From Streptomyces sp. F63 (lineage in GTDB: Bacteria; Actinomycetota; Actinomycetes; Streptomycetales; Streptomycetaceae), in contig NZ_JAGPXX010000001.1 in the NCBI RefSeq assembly GCF_018070345.1, forward strand, positions 1 to 64,000: a stretch of 64,000 bases of DNA, written 5' to 3'. Shown piece after piece: positions 36,790 through 44,854 of the stretch (the stretch's first letter is position 1; every line of letters begins with the position of its first letter). The translations under genes were made by a program, and so were the position numbers. The notes under the pieces are model-generated. The model had not been told where the DNA came from, made no database searches, and saw only the letters and a program-made list of their open reading frames with translations.

Positions 36790-36856
36790 CCCGGCAGGCG
36801 CGCGGGTTCCTGCAGGGTGCTTTCCCGCACACAGGGCAGCAGCGGAGCGAACGCCG

Positions 36857-37326
36857 GACGATCTTCGGGCGCGGATCGAGTCCGGTGAACTGCAGCCGGG
36901 TGATCGGTTGCCCGGTGAACCGTCGTTGGTGCGGACGTACGGCGTTGCCAAGATGACCGCCAACCAGGCACTGAAGATCCTCGTGAGCGAAGGGCTCGCG
37001 GTTGCCCGGCCCGGGTCCGGTACCTACGTCAGGGAGTTCAGGCCGATTCGGCGGGTGGCCAACGACCGATTGTCCAAGTCCCGCTGGTCATCGGGTCGTT
37101 TCATCTGGTCTGCCGACGTGGCCCAGCGCCCCTTGGTGACCGACGTCCAGGTCTACGAGACCGAGGCCCCGCACCAGGTGGGACATCTGCTCAACCTCGA
37201 CCCCGGCGCTCCGGTCATCGTGCGCAGCCGGAAGTTCGTCGTCGAGGACCGCCCCGTCCAGATGGCGACTTCGTACCTCCCGGCCGAGCTGGTGCGGGGA
37301 ACCGCGATCGCCCAGCCGGACACCCG
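36857..37326 (+). pseudogene. GntR/KorSA-type regulator, both ends lost
   Basis: Homologous core begins DDLRARIESGELQPGDRLPG and runs through the GntR winged helix (YGVAKMTANQALKILVSEGL, VARPGSGTYVRE) into a UTRA-like ligand domain (NLDPGAPVIVRSRKFV, YLPAELVRGTAIAQPDT). The N-terminal start region and the last ~70 residues of the UTRA domain are replaced by unrelated sequence. In AICEs this regulator represses replication/transfer genes. Confidence 0.75.
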
Positions 37327-37499
37327 CTCCACGGTGTGCGGGTCGACGGCAGACGGGATGGGAGCTGGGGAGAGTGGTGGGTTGAGGTGGTTGGAAAGGC
37401 CGTGCCACAGCCGCGCCACACGGGACGGGGGCAGCGGGGGACACCGGCCATCGGCCGTCGAACAAACTGGGGACTGCCCTCCCTATGACCCTGCCGAGG

Positions 37500-37772
37500 T
37501 TATCGGTTCACGATCCCCAGGACAGCGACGGCCTCAGCTGCCGAGCCGCCGATCAGGTACCCCACGCCCAGAATCCGGGCCAGGGCGTCCTCTGACATCA
37601 GCATGCGCGAGCGAAAGGGCGATGCATTGATCCACATCCGGACTATTCGATCACCGCGGCCTCCTGGATTTGCGGCGAATACATATCCCATGAGAAGTAG
37701 GCCAAGGCCACAGATCCCCGCGAAGAAGAAGGGGAACAAACCGGGGTCGCCGGTCTGGACTGTCAAATCCAT
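37500..37772 (-). CDS. small membrane protein in the AICE remnant
   Basis: 90 residues with two hydrophobic segments (FPFFFAGICGLGLLLMGYVF and ILGVGYLIGGSAAEAVAVLG). Lower GC than its neighbours. ATG 37772 has GGAG 6 nt upstream. No family recognised. Confidence 0.6.
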   Translation of the reverse strand: MDLTVQTGDPGLFPFFFAGICGLGLLLMGYVFAANPGGRGDRIVRMWINASPFRSRMLMSEDALARILGVGYLIGGSAAEAVAVLGIVNR

Positions 37773-37852
37773 CGCTGTCTCCGAACTGTGGAAGTCGGTG
37801 CGGGAGCCGGGCCCCCTGCGCACTGCATTGGATCATGGTGTCTCTTGATGAG

Positions 37853-38020
37853 CACGGCCGACGGCAGTCTGACGGCAACGTCAGCGAACGCCCCTGAACG
37901 CGGCCGTACGTCATTGCCTGTCAATGTTGGTCGTTGCCGGGCCGGAAGGTGATCCACTCCGTACGATCAACTCGCTTGAAAAGCGGAAGGTCGCCGGTTC
38001 GCCCCCGGCCCCAGCCACCA
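37853..38020. repeat. 168-bp right-end module, copy 1 (ends in tRNA-Phe 3' end)
   Basis: Aligns over its full 168 bp with 41209-41376. It shares CACGGC, then GACGGCAGTCTGACGGCAAC, TGGTCGTTG, GATCAACTCGC and the tRNA-Phe 3' end. Bases 37977-38020 match 35376-35419 of the tRNA region at 43 of 44 positions (A35401 is C38002). Confidence 0.85.
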
Positions 38021-38024
38021 GAGG

Positions 38025-38062
38025 GAGAACGTCCCGGACGGCGCGCCGTCCGGGACGTTCTC
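38025..38062 (+). terminator. terminator after the tRNA-Phe 3'-end copy
   Basis: Perfect 18-bp stem with only a GC dinucleotide between the arms, so the closing pairs probably open into a GGCGCGCC apex; followed by ATTGCGTTCCC. Confidence 0.75.
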
Positions 38063-38261
38063 ATTGCGTTCCCTGCAAAGACACACCCCTCCAGCGGCCG
38101 GATCCCTGGGCTTCACGTGCTGACACGGCGCTGGCGTGTCAGCACCGGACCGCCGTGATTCCTGGCCGCCGGGCCCCTCCGGCTCTCGCACAGAACCCGT
38201 GCTGCCCGAGAGCACGATCACGGGAGGAGGAGCGGGGCCCCGGGCTGAGGTCTCCCGGCCG

Positions 38262-39845
38262 TCAAGCGCGTAGCAGGGTGACGGTGCGCCCGGAGGGCGT
38301 GGTCTGCGGTGAGAAGGCCGTGCGCTCGTGGACCGGGGCGGCCTGGGGGCGGGTGTCGAAGACGACGAGGGTGCCCGTGGACAACTCCATGCGGTCCAGG
38401 TAGTCGTCCAGCTGCGCCAGTCTCTCGCCCAGGGGATCGGGGCGGCCCTGGCGCCACACCTTCAGCTCCAGCGCTGCACGCTGTACCGCCCGCGAACCGT
38501 CGGCGGCGGTGTACGGCTGGCGAATCAGCAGGTCGACCCGGCGACGGCCGACCCCGTACTCCCGGTCGATGAAGCCCGCCCCGTTCACGATCCGGTGCAG
38601 ATACGCCATCATCACCAGCTGCGCCGCCGCCTCCGGGTAGGTCGAGCTGGTGGCCAGGATCTCCCCGTTCTCCCGCCAGAACTCTGCGAAGGAACGCAGC
38701 AGCTTGTCCACGTCGATCCGGCCGTCCGGCAGCCGGAAACTGCTCGGGGCGGCAGTGATCACCGATTCCGTCCTGGTGCCCAGGACACGGACGATGGCCT
38801 CCTTGTAGATCGGGTTGGCCACCCGCACCGGCGCATCCGGGGCGATCAGTCCCAGGTCGCGCACATAGGCCAGATCGTCGTCGTAGGTGCTCGCCTCCCG
38901 TGGCAGCTCCCCCGCGATCAGCGGCTCGATCACCCGCCGCACCCGGTCCTCGCCCAGCCGTGCGGCCAGCGAGTCCAGATGCGTCGCACGCGCCAAGATC
39001 AACCGCTCCTTCGCCTCGTCCACGTGCTCGGCCGTGATCGGCTCGGACCGAGGGACCCGCATCCGCCTGGTGATCTCATAGGCCAGCGCATTGACCAGCC
39101 AGGGCTGGCCTTGGGTGCACCAGAACGCGCGCCGCACCGCATCCGGGGTGAACTGCTGCCCGGTCTCGGCTGTGTGCTGCCCGTACAGCTCACGCACCTC
39201 GGCCTCGGTGAAGTCACCCATCCGCAGCGACGCAATCTTGATGTTGAACGGGCTCGACGTGCCGAGCCGCCCCGGATCACCGCCCGAGGCCGCCTTGTAG
39301 TCGCGCACATCACGCAACCCGCACAAGACCACCGAGCGCGGGAACTCCTCCCGCACGCCGGTGAAGCCGTCCCGCAGCTGACGCAGCACACTGCGCAGAC
39401 TCTCCCCCCGCAGCGCATCGATCTCGTCGAAGAACAGCACCAGCGGACGAGAGCAGCTCCGCGCCCACTCCGTCAGCCCCCGCGCGAGCCGGGCGCCAGG
39501 CACCGCACCAGGCCAGGTGGCGGGGGGCGCGAGCTCATCGGGAAACCAGGCAGCCTCGGTGGACCGCCGGATCGCTTCCAGTACCAGCTCCTCCGCCCGG
39601 CCGTAGTCCTCCCCAGCGGGTTCGGCGCTCTCGCACGAGAAACGCAGCGCCGCGTACTGGCCCGAGGCCGTCAGGTCCCGGGCCATCGCCGCCAGCGCCG
39701 TGGTCTTGCCGGTCTGCCGGGGCGCGTGCACCACGAAGTAGTGGCCCTCGTCCACCATCTCGCGGGCCTGCGGCAGCCGCTCCTGGGCCGGCAGCATGTA
39801 GTGCCGTTCAGCGATGCACGGTCCCGCCGTGTTGAAGTAGCGCAC
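38262..39845 (-). CDS. AAA-like ATPase with PD-(D/E)XK-like C-terminus
   Basis: 527 residues. The N-terminus FNTAGPCIAERHYMLPAQER and Walker A HAPRQTGKTT (~44-53), with Walker B VLFFDEID, fit the AAA_35-like family of large bacterial ATPases. The C-terminus has VDLLIRQPY and AALELKVWRQG, the D...ExK pattern of restriction-like nucleases. GTG 39845 is favoured by a TAGCGT -10 seven nt upstream. It is an accessory gene in element B, beside a nucleotidyltransferase. A defence or anti-element role is possible but not shown; the nuclease assignment is by motif only. Confidence 0.75.
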   Translation of the reverse strand: MRYFNTAGPCIAERHYMLPAQERLPQAREMVDEGHYFVVHAPRQTGKTTALAAMARDLTASGQYAALRFSCESAEPAGEDYGRAEELVLEAIRRSTEAAWFPDELAPPATWPGAVPGARLARGLTEWARSCSRPLVLFFDEIDALRGESLRSVLRQLRDGFTGVREEFPRSVVLCGLRDVRDYKAASGGDPGRLGTSSPFNIKIASLRMGDFTEAEVRELYGQHTAETGQQFTPDAVRRAFWCTQGQPWLVNALAYEITRRMRVPRSEPITAEHVDEAKERLILARATHLDSLAARLGEDRVRRVIEPLIAGELPREASTYDDDLAYVRDLGLIAPDAPVRVANPIYKEAIVRVLGTRTESVITAAPSSFRLPDGRIDVDKLLRSFAEFWRENGEILATSSTYPEAAAQLVMMAYLHRIVNGAGFIDREYGVGRRRVDLLIRQPYTAADGSRAVQRAALELKVWRQGRPDPLGERLAQLDDYLDRMELSTGTLVVFDTRPQAAPVHERTAFSPQTTPSGRTVTLLRA

Positions 39846-39852
39846 GACACAA

Positions 39853-39858
39853 ACGCTA
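39853..39858 (-). promoter_or_regulatory. -10 element of the AAA-like ATPase gene (leaderless)
   Basis: TAGCGT on the minus strand, 7 nt before GTG 39845, with no ribosome binding site. Confidence 0.55.
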
Positions 39859-40131
39859 GCCGACAGCACCGACAGCCTGGGGCGGACGGCGGACGGCGGA
39901 CGGCGGGCCGGCCCACCGGCCGCACCACCCCGTACGGACACGAGAAGCGGTCGCAGCGGCGACCCGGTGCACCACCGTCTCACCTCGGCCACCGGCACGC
40001 CTTCCTCGCACCTGAACGGTCACGGCAGCACCTTGAAAACCAGGCCGCCGCCGCGAGAACCAACGAGGACCGCAGGAACGGGATACGGCCAGGTGGCAGC
40101 GGCGATGGTGAGGGAACAAGTGCCAGCCTCA

Positions 40132-40284
40132 GATGGCTGGACCAAGACGTTCACCGGTCCCCGTCTCTGTGCGGCCATCGTCGACCGTCTCACTTCCAAC
40201 GGCGCCATCATCGAGACCGGCACCGACTCCTACCGCCTGGCTTCCACCCGAGCCCGGACCGAAGAACCCGCCAAGGCCAGCTGA
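40132..40284 (+). pseudogene. istB: IS21-family IstB helper ATPase, C-terminal fragment
   Basis: About 50 residues (W-x3-FTGPRLCAAIVDRL, IIETGTDSYRLAST) match the end of IstB-like ATP-binding proteins from IS21 elements. Neither the Walker motifs nor an IstA transposase is present, so this is a decayed fragment. Confidence 0.65.
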
Positions 40285-40395
40285 CATCCGCAGGTCCACC
40301 TCGGCGGCCAGCAGGCTTCACGAGTGGTGGGCCGCCTGCACCGTCACGCCAGCTCACAGCGCTCACGGAGGCGCTCGACACCGTCGCCTCAGAGA

Positions 40396-41130
40396 TCAAT
40401 TACGCCAGAAGTGAGCGTATCCCTCCCGTTGTGGTCCGCCGACGAGATCAAGCACCTGTTCGGCCGTCGTGACCAGCGGCATGGGGTCGGCGTGTTCGGC
40501 GACAGCTCGGTGGCCTTGCAGCAAAGCCTTTCCCAGGGCCGGGTCTGCGCTGAGCAGCCTGCGGGGGAGCCACTTGCCGATGCCGGTCCAAGCGCCCCGG
40601 TGAGCTGTGAGCAGGTGTGCTGCCTCACGCAGGGTGAAGTCGGCGAGGACGAGCTGTTCGTGCCGGTCGGCCGCCGGGGTATCGCGCAGATCGTCCATAT
40701 AGCAGGTCAGGCTGTAGCGACTTTGCTCCCGCTCGGTATGGGTGAGCATGGGAGGGCCGGTCGCGATCAGCGCCCGCGCCTGTTCGCGCGTGCGGGACAC
40801 ATGGCCGTGAGGATCGGTGAGCGTCAGGCCCTGGTCGTACATGAAGAGGACCGTGCCCCGGCGACGGGCTCTGTCCCACTCGAAGAACTCGGGTACGTCC
40901 GCGAGGGTGTTCAGGAACAGCTCGGCAAGACGTCCGTTGTGGCGTATCACCTCCCGGCGGCTGGTATCCGAGTCGGGGAGGAGGACGGCTACGTCCAGAT
41001 CACTGGACGGTGTGGCACGGCCTTGTGCGGCAGATCCGCCGAGTACAGCGCCCAAGGCGTGCGGAAAGTGAGCGGCCACCAGATCCGTTGCCTGAGCTGC
41101 ACACGCATCTTGATCATTCATGGCGGTCAT
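40396..41130 (-). CDS. nucleotidyltransferase-domain protein
   Basis: About 244 residues. The N-terminal motif GGSAAQGRATPSSDLDVAVL matches the GSxxxGx(n)SDxD signature of the pol-beta-like nucleotidyltransferase fold, followed by helical segments resembling an HEPN-like or kanamycin-nucleotidyltransferase C-terminal half. Start ATG 41130 or 41121; neither has a clear ribosome binding site. Could modify an antibiotic, RNA or protein; substrate unknown. It ends just before the IstB remnant and begins just inside the second 168-bp module. Confidence 0.7.
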   Translation of the reverse strand: MTAMNDQDACAAQATDLVAAHFPHALGAVLGGSAAQGRATPSSDLDVAVLLPDSDTSRREVIRHNGRLAELFLNTLADVPEFFEWDRARRRGTVLFMYDQGLTLTDPHGHVSRTREQARALIATGPPMLTHTEREQSRYSLTCYMDDLRDTPAADRHEQLVLADFTLREAAHLLTAHRGAWTGIGKWLPRRLLSADPALGKALLQGHRAVAEHADPMPLVTTAEQVLDLVGGPQREGYAHFWRN

Positions 41131-41208
41131 CGTGTCAGGCTTCGGGTGGCCTCCCGGGGACACGATCAGCCCAAGGCGCCCGAAGGCCCGCACCCGCCCC
41201 GAGGCCAC

Positions 41209-41376
41209 CACGGCTGACGGCAGTCTGACGGCAACGAAGGCGAACCTTGCCGTACGCAGCGCTACGTCAGGGGGTGCAAGCCTTGGTCGTTGTCCGACCG
41301 GGAAGGGTCCCGCTCGAACAGGATCAACTCGCCTGAAAGCGGAAGGCCGCCGGTTCGACCCCGGCCCCGGCCACCA
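41209..41376. repeat. 168-bp right-end module, copy 2 (degenerate tRNA-Phe 3' end)
   Basis: Direct repeat of 37853-38020, offset 3356 bp at both ends. The tRNA part (41332-41376) has lost one A and has two substitutions. Flanking CACCGCCC and CCAGGGC after it resemble what follows the intact tRNA-Phe, suggesting this is the original chromosomal junction. Confidence 0.8.
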
Positions 41377-41457
41377 CCGCCCACCAGGGCGAAGGCCCAG
41401 CCGAGATCGGGGGCTTCTTCATGTCGTGTCGCCGGGTGGGCCAGTGCGAAGGCTCTG

Positions 41458-41769
41458 CTACTCAGTGGCGGAGAGGAAGGCCAGCAGCGCCGCTCCGGCT
41501 CCCAGGACCACCAGTTGCACCGTGCCGGGAATGCGCCACCGCAGGAAGAGGAGGCCACCGCCCGTGACGACCGCGCCGACGGCCAGGATCCACGTTCCGC
41601 GCAGCGCTTCCCCGGGCGCGTCGGGCGGGTTGCCGGGGTCGTAGCCGTCAGCCCATCCCGTCATGCCGTAGCGGAACAGCAGCCAGGCGATGACCATCAG
41701 GTCGATGACGAGCAGCGCCACGCCGACTCCGGCCTGCCGGCCGATGGACGGCTTGTCCCTGCTTCTCAT
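41458..41769 (-). CDS. small three-helix membrane protein
   Basis: 103 residues: hydrophobic segments VGVALLVIDLMVIAWLLF, WILAVGAVVTGGGLLFL and VQLVVLGAGAALLAFL. The loop GYDPGNPPDAPGEALRGTW resembles a small uncharacterised Streptomyces membrane family. ATG 41769 is weakly supported; GTG 41790 is possible. Function unknown. Confidence 0.65.
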   Translation of the reverse strand: MRSRDKPSIGRQAGVGVALLVIDLMVIAWLLFRYGMTGWADGYDPGNPPDAPGEALRGTWILAVGAVVTGGGLLFLRWRIPGTVQLVVLGAGAALLAFLSATE

Positions 41770-42134
41770 CCCCGGCACCGCCTCATCCACGGTTGACAGC
41801 CTGCGAACGCCTGCCGTCCAGCATGCTGTCGTCGGGAGATGCCGCACATGAGTACAGCTACTCAGAGGCGCTACCGCTCAGGGGGCGGAACAGGCGGCAA
41901 CGGCAGCAGTGCCCTGGAATCCGCCCCGTCCCGCCGGGCCCGTCGTCGCGCTGCCCGGGTCATGCCACCGCCACCGTCCCCGCCGACCGCGCGGGGGCGC
42001 AGGGCGCAGGGCCAGGGAGAGGATCCGGCGGGGCGGCCGGGCGGGGAGTTGGTGTGCGGCCCGGCGGGGCCCGCGGAGGGAGTTCCTCCGCGGGCCCTGC
42101 CGGGCCAGTGGTGTCCTTGGTGCCGTGTCCGCCG
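41770..42134. other. intergenic region with strong hairpin
   Basis: 365 bp; no gene. A perfect 13-bp hairpin at 42067-42097 probably ends the CcdA-DsbA transcript. Confidence 0.6.
42067..42097 (-). terminator. terminator of the ccdA-dsbA operon
   Basis: Perfect 13-bp stem (42067-42079 with 42085-42097), 5-nt loop, 38 nt past the CcdA stop. Confidence 0.75.
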
Positions 42135-43031
42135 TCAGCGCGGGTCTTCGGCGGACGCCCTCCCCGGAGCGGCGGAGGCGGTCTCCTTCCCTCCGGCCGG
42201 ATCGTCGTCCGTGCTCCGCCGCCCCCGCCGGGCGGCGAGCAGCGCGATGCCCGCGCCGGCCGTGCCCAGCAGGCCGAGCAGCGCCCAGTCCGGTACGGCC
42301 GCGCCCACGCGCTGGGCCCACCGCTCCGCCTCGAACGAGCCGTCGACGCCGAGCAGTCCGGGCAGTGCCGTCGTCCCGTCGAACACCAGGAACATCGTGC
42401 CGAGGGCGATGAAGAACAGCCCGGAGAGCAGCGACGTGGTGTGCAACTCCAGCCGGCCGACGCGGACGGTCCGCCCGCGCAGCCAGCCCTTCCGCCCCAG
42501 TTCGAAGCGCTCCCAGAGCAGGGCCAGGACGAACAGCGGTACGGCCATGCCCAGCGCGTAGGCCGCCAGCAGCACGCCTCCGTAGACCGGGCTGCCGCTC
42601 ACCGCGGCGACCGTCAGCACGCTCCCGAGGATCGGGCCCGCGCAGAAGCCCGCGAGGCCGTAGACGGTGCCGAGGGCGTAGACCTTCGCGGCACTCGTCG
42701 GGCGGATGCGGCCGGACGCCTCCTGGAGGCGGCGCGAGGCGAAGCCCAGTCCGAGGATCTGTGCCACGCCCAGCGTGATGATCAGCCAGCCGCTGAGGGC
42801 GACGAGCAGATCGCGGTGCCCGTAGAACAGCCGTCCCGCGTACGAGCCGCCGACGCCGAGCGGCACCAGGGTCGTCGCCAGGCCCAGGTAGAAGATGCCG
42901 GTGCGGGCGACGAGGCGTGAGGTGCTGTCGATCGAGTACGCGAAGAACGCGGGCAGCAGCAGCGCGCTGCACGGGCTGAGCAGGGCCAGCAACCCGCCCA
43001 GGAAGGCGGCGAGATAGCCGATGTCGGTCAC
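42135..43031 (-). CDS. CcdA/DsbD-type membrane thiol-disulfide reductant transporter
   Basis: 298 residues, six to seven membrane helices. The helix-1 motif LLALLSPCSALLLPAFFAYS and the later GLAGFCAGPILGSVLTVAA hold the paired redox cysteines of CcdA proteins, which carry electrons from cytosolic thioredoxin to the cell exterior. GTG 43031 overlaps the DsbA stop (GTGA), so the two are co-translated and this protein probably serves that DsbA-like partner. Confidence 0.9.
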   Translation of the reverse strand: MTDIGYLAAFLGGLLALLSPCSALLLPAFFAYSIDSTSRLVARTGIFYLGLATTLVPLGVGGSYAGRLFYGHRDLLVALSGWLIITLGVAQILGLGFASRRLQEASGRIRPTSAAKVYALGTVYGLAGFCAGPILGSVLTVAAVSGSPVYGGVLLAAYALGMAVPLFVLALLWERFELGRKGWLRGRTVRVGRLELHTTSLLSGLFFIALGTMFLVFDGTTALPGLLGVDGSFEAERWAQRVGAAVPDWALLGLLGTAGAGIALLAARRGRRSTDDDPAGGKETASAAPGRASAEDPR

Positions 43032-43816
43032 TTGTCCGAGCCCTCGGCCTCCGCCCGCTTCGCCGCCGCCTCAATGGCCTCGGCGAAGACCTCCGTGGGC
43101 TGCGCTCCGGCGATGGGCTTGCCGTTGACCAGGAAGGACGGTGTGCTGGTGGCCCCGATGCCGTAGGCCTCCTCCTGGTCCTTCTCCACCGACTGCTTGG
43201 CCGCGTAGCTCTCCATGTCGGTGTGGAAGCGGTTCATGTCCTTGACGCCGGCCTTCTCGGCAATCGCGTCGATGCGTTCCTTGGAGTAGCCCTTCTTCAT
43301 GTTGCCCTCCTCCGAGAACGCCACCTCGTGGAACTGCCAGAAGCGGCCCTGCTGCCCGGCCGCCCAGCTCGCGTAGGCGGCCTGTGCGGAGTCCTCACCG
43401 AAGACGACGAGGTTCCGCCACTCGATGCGCAGCACCCCCTTGTCGACGTACTCCTCCACCAGTTCGGGCTCGGTGTCGCGGGCGAACTTGCCGCAGAAGG
43501 GGCACTTGAAGTCGGCGTACTCGATCAGGACGACGGGAGCGTCCGCGCGGCCCATGGCCAGCTTGTCGTCCTTGTCGCGGCGGGCGAGCTCGGCGAGCTG
43601 GGCGTAGGTGTCGGCGTTGGGATCGGCCGAGCCCTCTCCTGGCGTTTCGGCCGTCACGGCGGGGGTGTCGTCGGATGAGCCGGCGCCCGTCGCGAAGGCC
43701 GAGAGGATGCCGAGGACCAGGGCCGCGACGAGTACCAGGGCACCGATCGCGATGCCGCGGTTCCTGCGGGTGTCGGGGGAGGGGCCGGGGGTGGACTTGT
43801 TGCCGTTGGAGGCCAT
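43028..43816 (-). CDS. exported DsbA-like thiol oxidoreductase
   Basis: 262 residues. Signal anchor at ~20-42 (IAIGALVLVAALVLGILSAF), then a DsbA/thioredoxin-like domain with active site CPFC in YADFKCPFCGKF and cis-Pro in TSTPSFLVNG. Acts outside the membrane in disulfide formation or isomerisation. ATG 43816 is preceded by AGGAGA at 7 nt. Overlaps the CcdA gene downstream. Confidence 0.92.
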   Translation of the reverse strand: MASNGNKSTPGPSPDTRRNRGIAIGALVLVAALVLGILSAFATGAGSSDDTPAVTAETPGEGSADPNADTYAQLAELARRDKDDKLAMGRADAPVVLIEYADFKCPFCGKFARDTEPELVEEYVDKGVLRIEWRNLVVFGEDSAQAAYASWAAGQQGRFWQFHEVAFSEEGNMKKGYSKERIDAIAEKAGVKDMNRFHTDMESYAAKQSVEKDQEEAYGIGATSTPSFLVNGKPIAGAQPTEVFAEAIEAAAKRAEAEGSDK

Positions 43817-44028
43817 GGAGATCTCTCCTGGGGAGCGGCACGGCGCCGGCACACGTCGGCAGTGTGGTCCGTGCGGTACGTGCCTGGGGACGAAAGGGAT
43901 GAAGGGGGTGGAGGGACGGAGGGACGGAGGGATGAAGGCGGCGGGGGCTCGGCCGGTGTGCGCGAACCGGGCGGAGAGCTCGGACCGGGCGGAGAGCTCG
44001 GACCGGCTCGCCCCGTGACCGTGCGCCC

Positions 44029-44065
44029 CCGTGTGCGCTCCCGTGTGCGCTCCCGTATGCGCTGG
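44029..44065. repeat. short tandem repeats upstream of dsbA-like gene
   Basis: Three copies of GTGTGCGCTCCC-like units. Nearby, an 18-bp unit (CGGGCGGAGAGCTCGGAC) is repeated at 43968-44003 and GAGGGACG repeats lie near 43913-43930. All fall in the gap between the DsbA-like gene and the CPVC membrane-protein gene. Confidence 0.6.
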
Positions 44066-44088
44066 GTGTGCGCCCTGCGCCGTGCCGG

Positions 44089-44691
44089 TCAGTCGCGCAG
44101 GGTGCCCCGCGCGTCCGGTACGTCCGGTGCGTCCGGCGGGCCGGCCGCGGCCGCGGTCGCGGTCGCCGTTCCCGCGGGGACGGCGGCCGGCGCCGAGCCG
44201 CAGGCGACCTCGCCCGCCAGCCGCTGCGCGGTCGCGACGGCCAGCAGCACCACCGAGGCGACGGCCAGCACCGGCTGGACCGGCGCCCAGACCGTCATCG
44301 CGCCGGAGCTCCCGAGCAGCAGCAGGACGACCTTGTTGCACACCGGGCAGCCGACGGCCAGAAAGGACAGCAGCCCGCCCGCCGTGCCCAGCCGGCGGCG
44401 CCGGCGCTCCTGTCCGTCCGGCTCCGGCGGTTCGGTCGCGCGTTCGGCACCGAGGCGTACGTAGGTGGCGAGCAGCAGCCCGCCGAGGACCGCGGTGACG
44501 GCGAGCACGGGGTAGGCCCACCACGGGGTGGGCACGGTCCGGCCGAAGACCGGGTTCGGGATGACGGCGGTGGGCAGGCCGGCCGCCAGCGCGGTCAGCA
44601 CGGCCGCGGCCAGGGCGGCGCCCCAGCGGGCCGGGGGCCAGAGGGCGGGGGCGCGCAGCGCCAGCCGCACGGTGGTACGGGGGTCCTTCAC
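44089..44691 (-). CDS. membrane protein with CPVC motif
   Basis: 200 residues, four hydrophobic segments. After a basic loop, helix 3 begins LLSFLAVGCPVCNKVVLLLL; the CxxC at a membrane boundary resembles redox-active pairs. GTG 44691 follows AGGAG at 6 nt. Lies in the same direction as the DsbA-CcdA pair and is likely part of the same thiol-redox set, perhaps as a partner or metal carrier (inference). The C-terminus is Ala/Pro/Asp-rich. Confidence 0.75.
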   Translation of the reverse strand: MKDPRTTVRLALRAPALWPPARWGAALAAAVLTALAAGLPTAVIPNPVFGRTVPTPWWAYPVLAVTAVLGGLLLATYVRLGAERATEPPEPDGQERRRRRLGTAGGLLSFLAVGCPVCNKVVLLLLGSSGAMTVWAPVQPVLAVASVVLLAVATAQRLAGEVACGSAPAAVPAGTATATAAAAGPPDAPDVPDARGTLRD

Positions 44692-44854
44692 GGTCTTCTC
44701 CTGTCCGGGGGCGGCGGATGCCGGGGGTACGGAGGAACCGGTGCGGAAGCCGGGGGCGGAACGCGCGGCGGCAGACGGCCCGGACACGCGGCAGGCGTGC
44801 GGCGGGACGCCCCGCGCGCCGGCGCTACGGGCGGTGGGCACCGGTCCGCGGCAT

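Larger units (their letters stand above)
35376..41376. mobile_element. tandem remnants of two integrative elements at tRNA-Phe
   Basis: The tRNA-Phe 3' half is followed by element A (to 38020) and element B (to 41376), each ending in a 168-bp module that finishes with a copy of the tRNA-Phe 3' end. Element A carries broken replication-initiator, integrase and GntR genes, the gene set of pSAM2-like actinomycete integrative and conjugative elements (AICEs). Element B carries accessory genes only. No transfer gene survives, so neither looks self-mobile. Confidence 0.8.
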
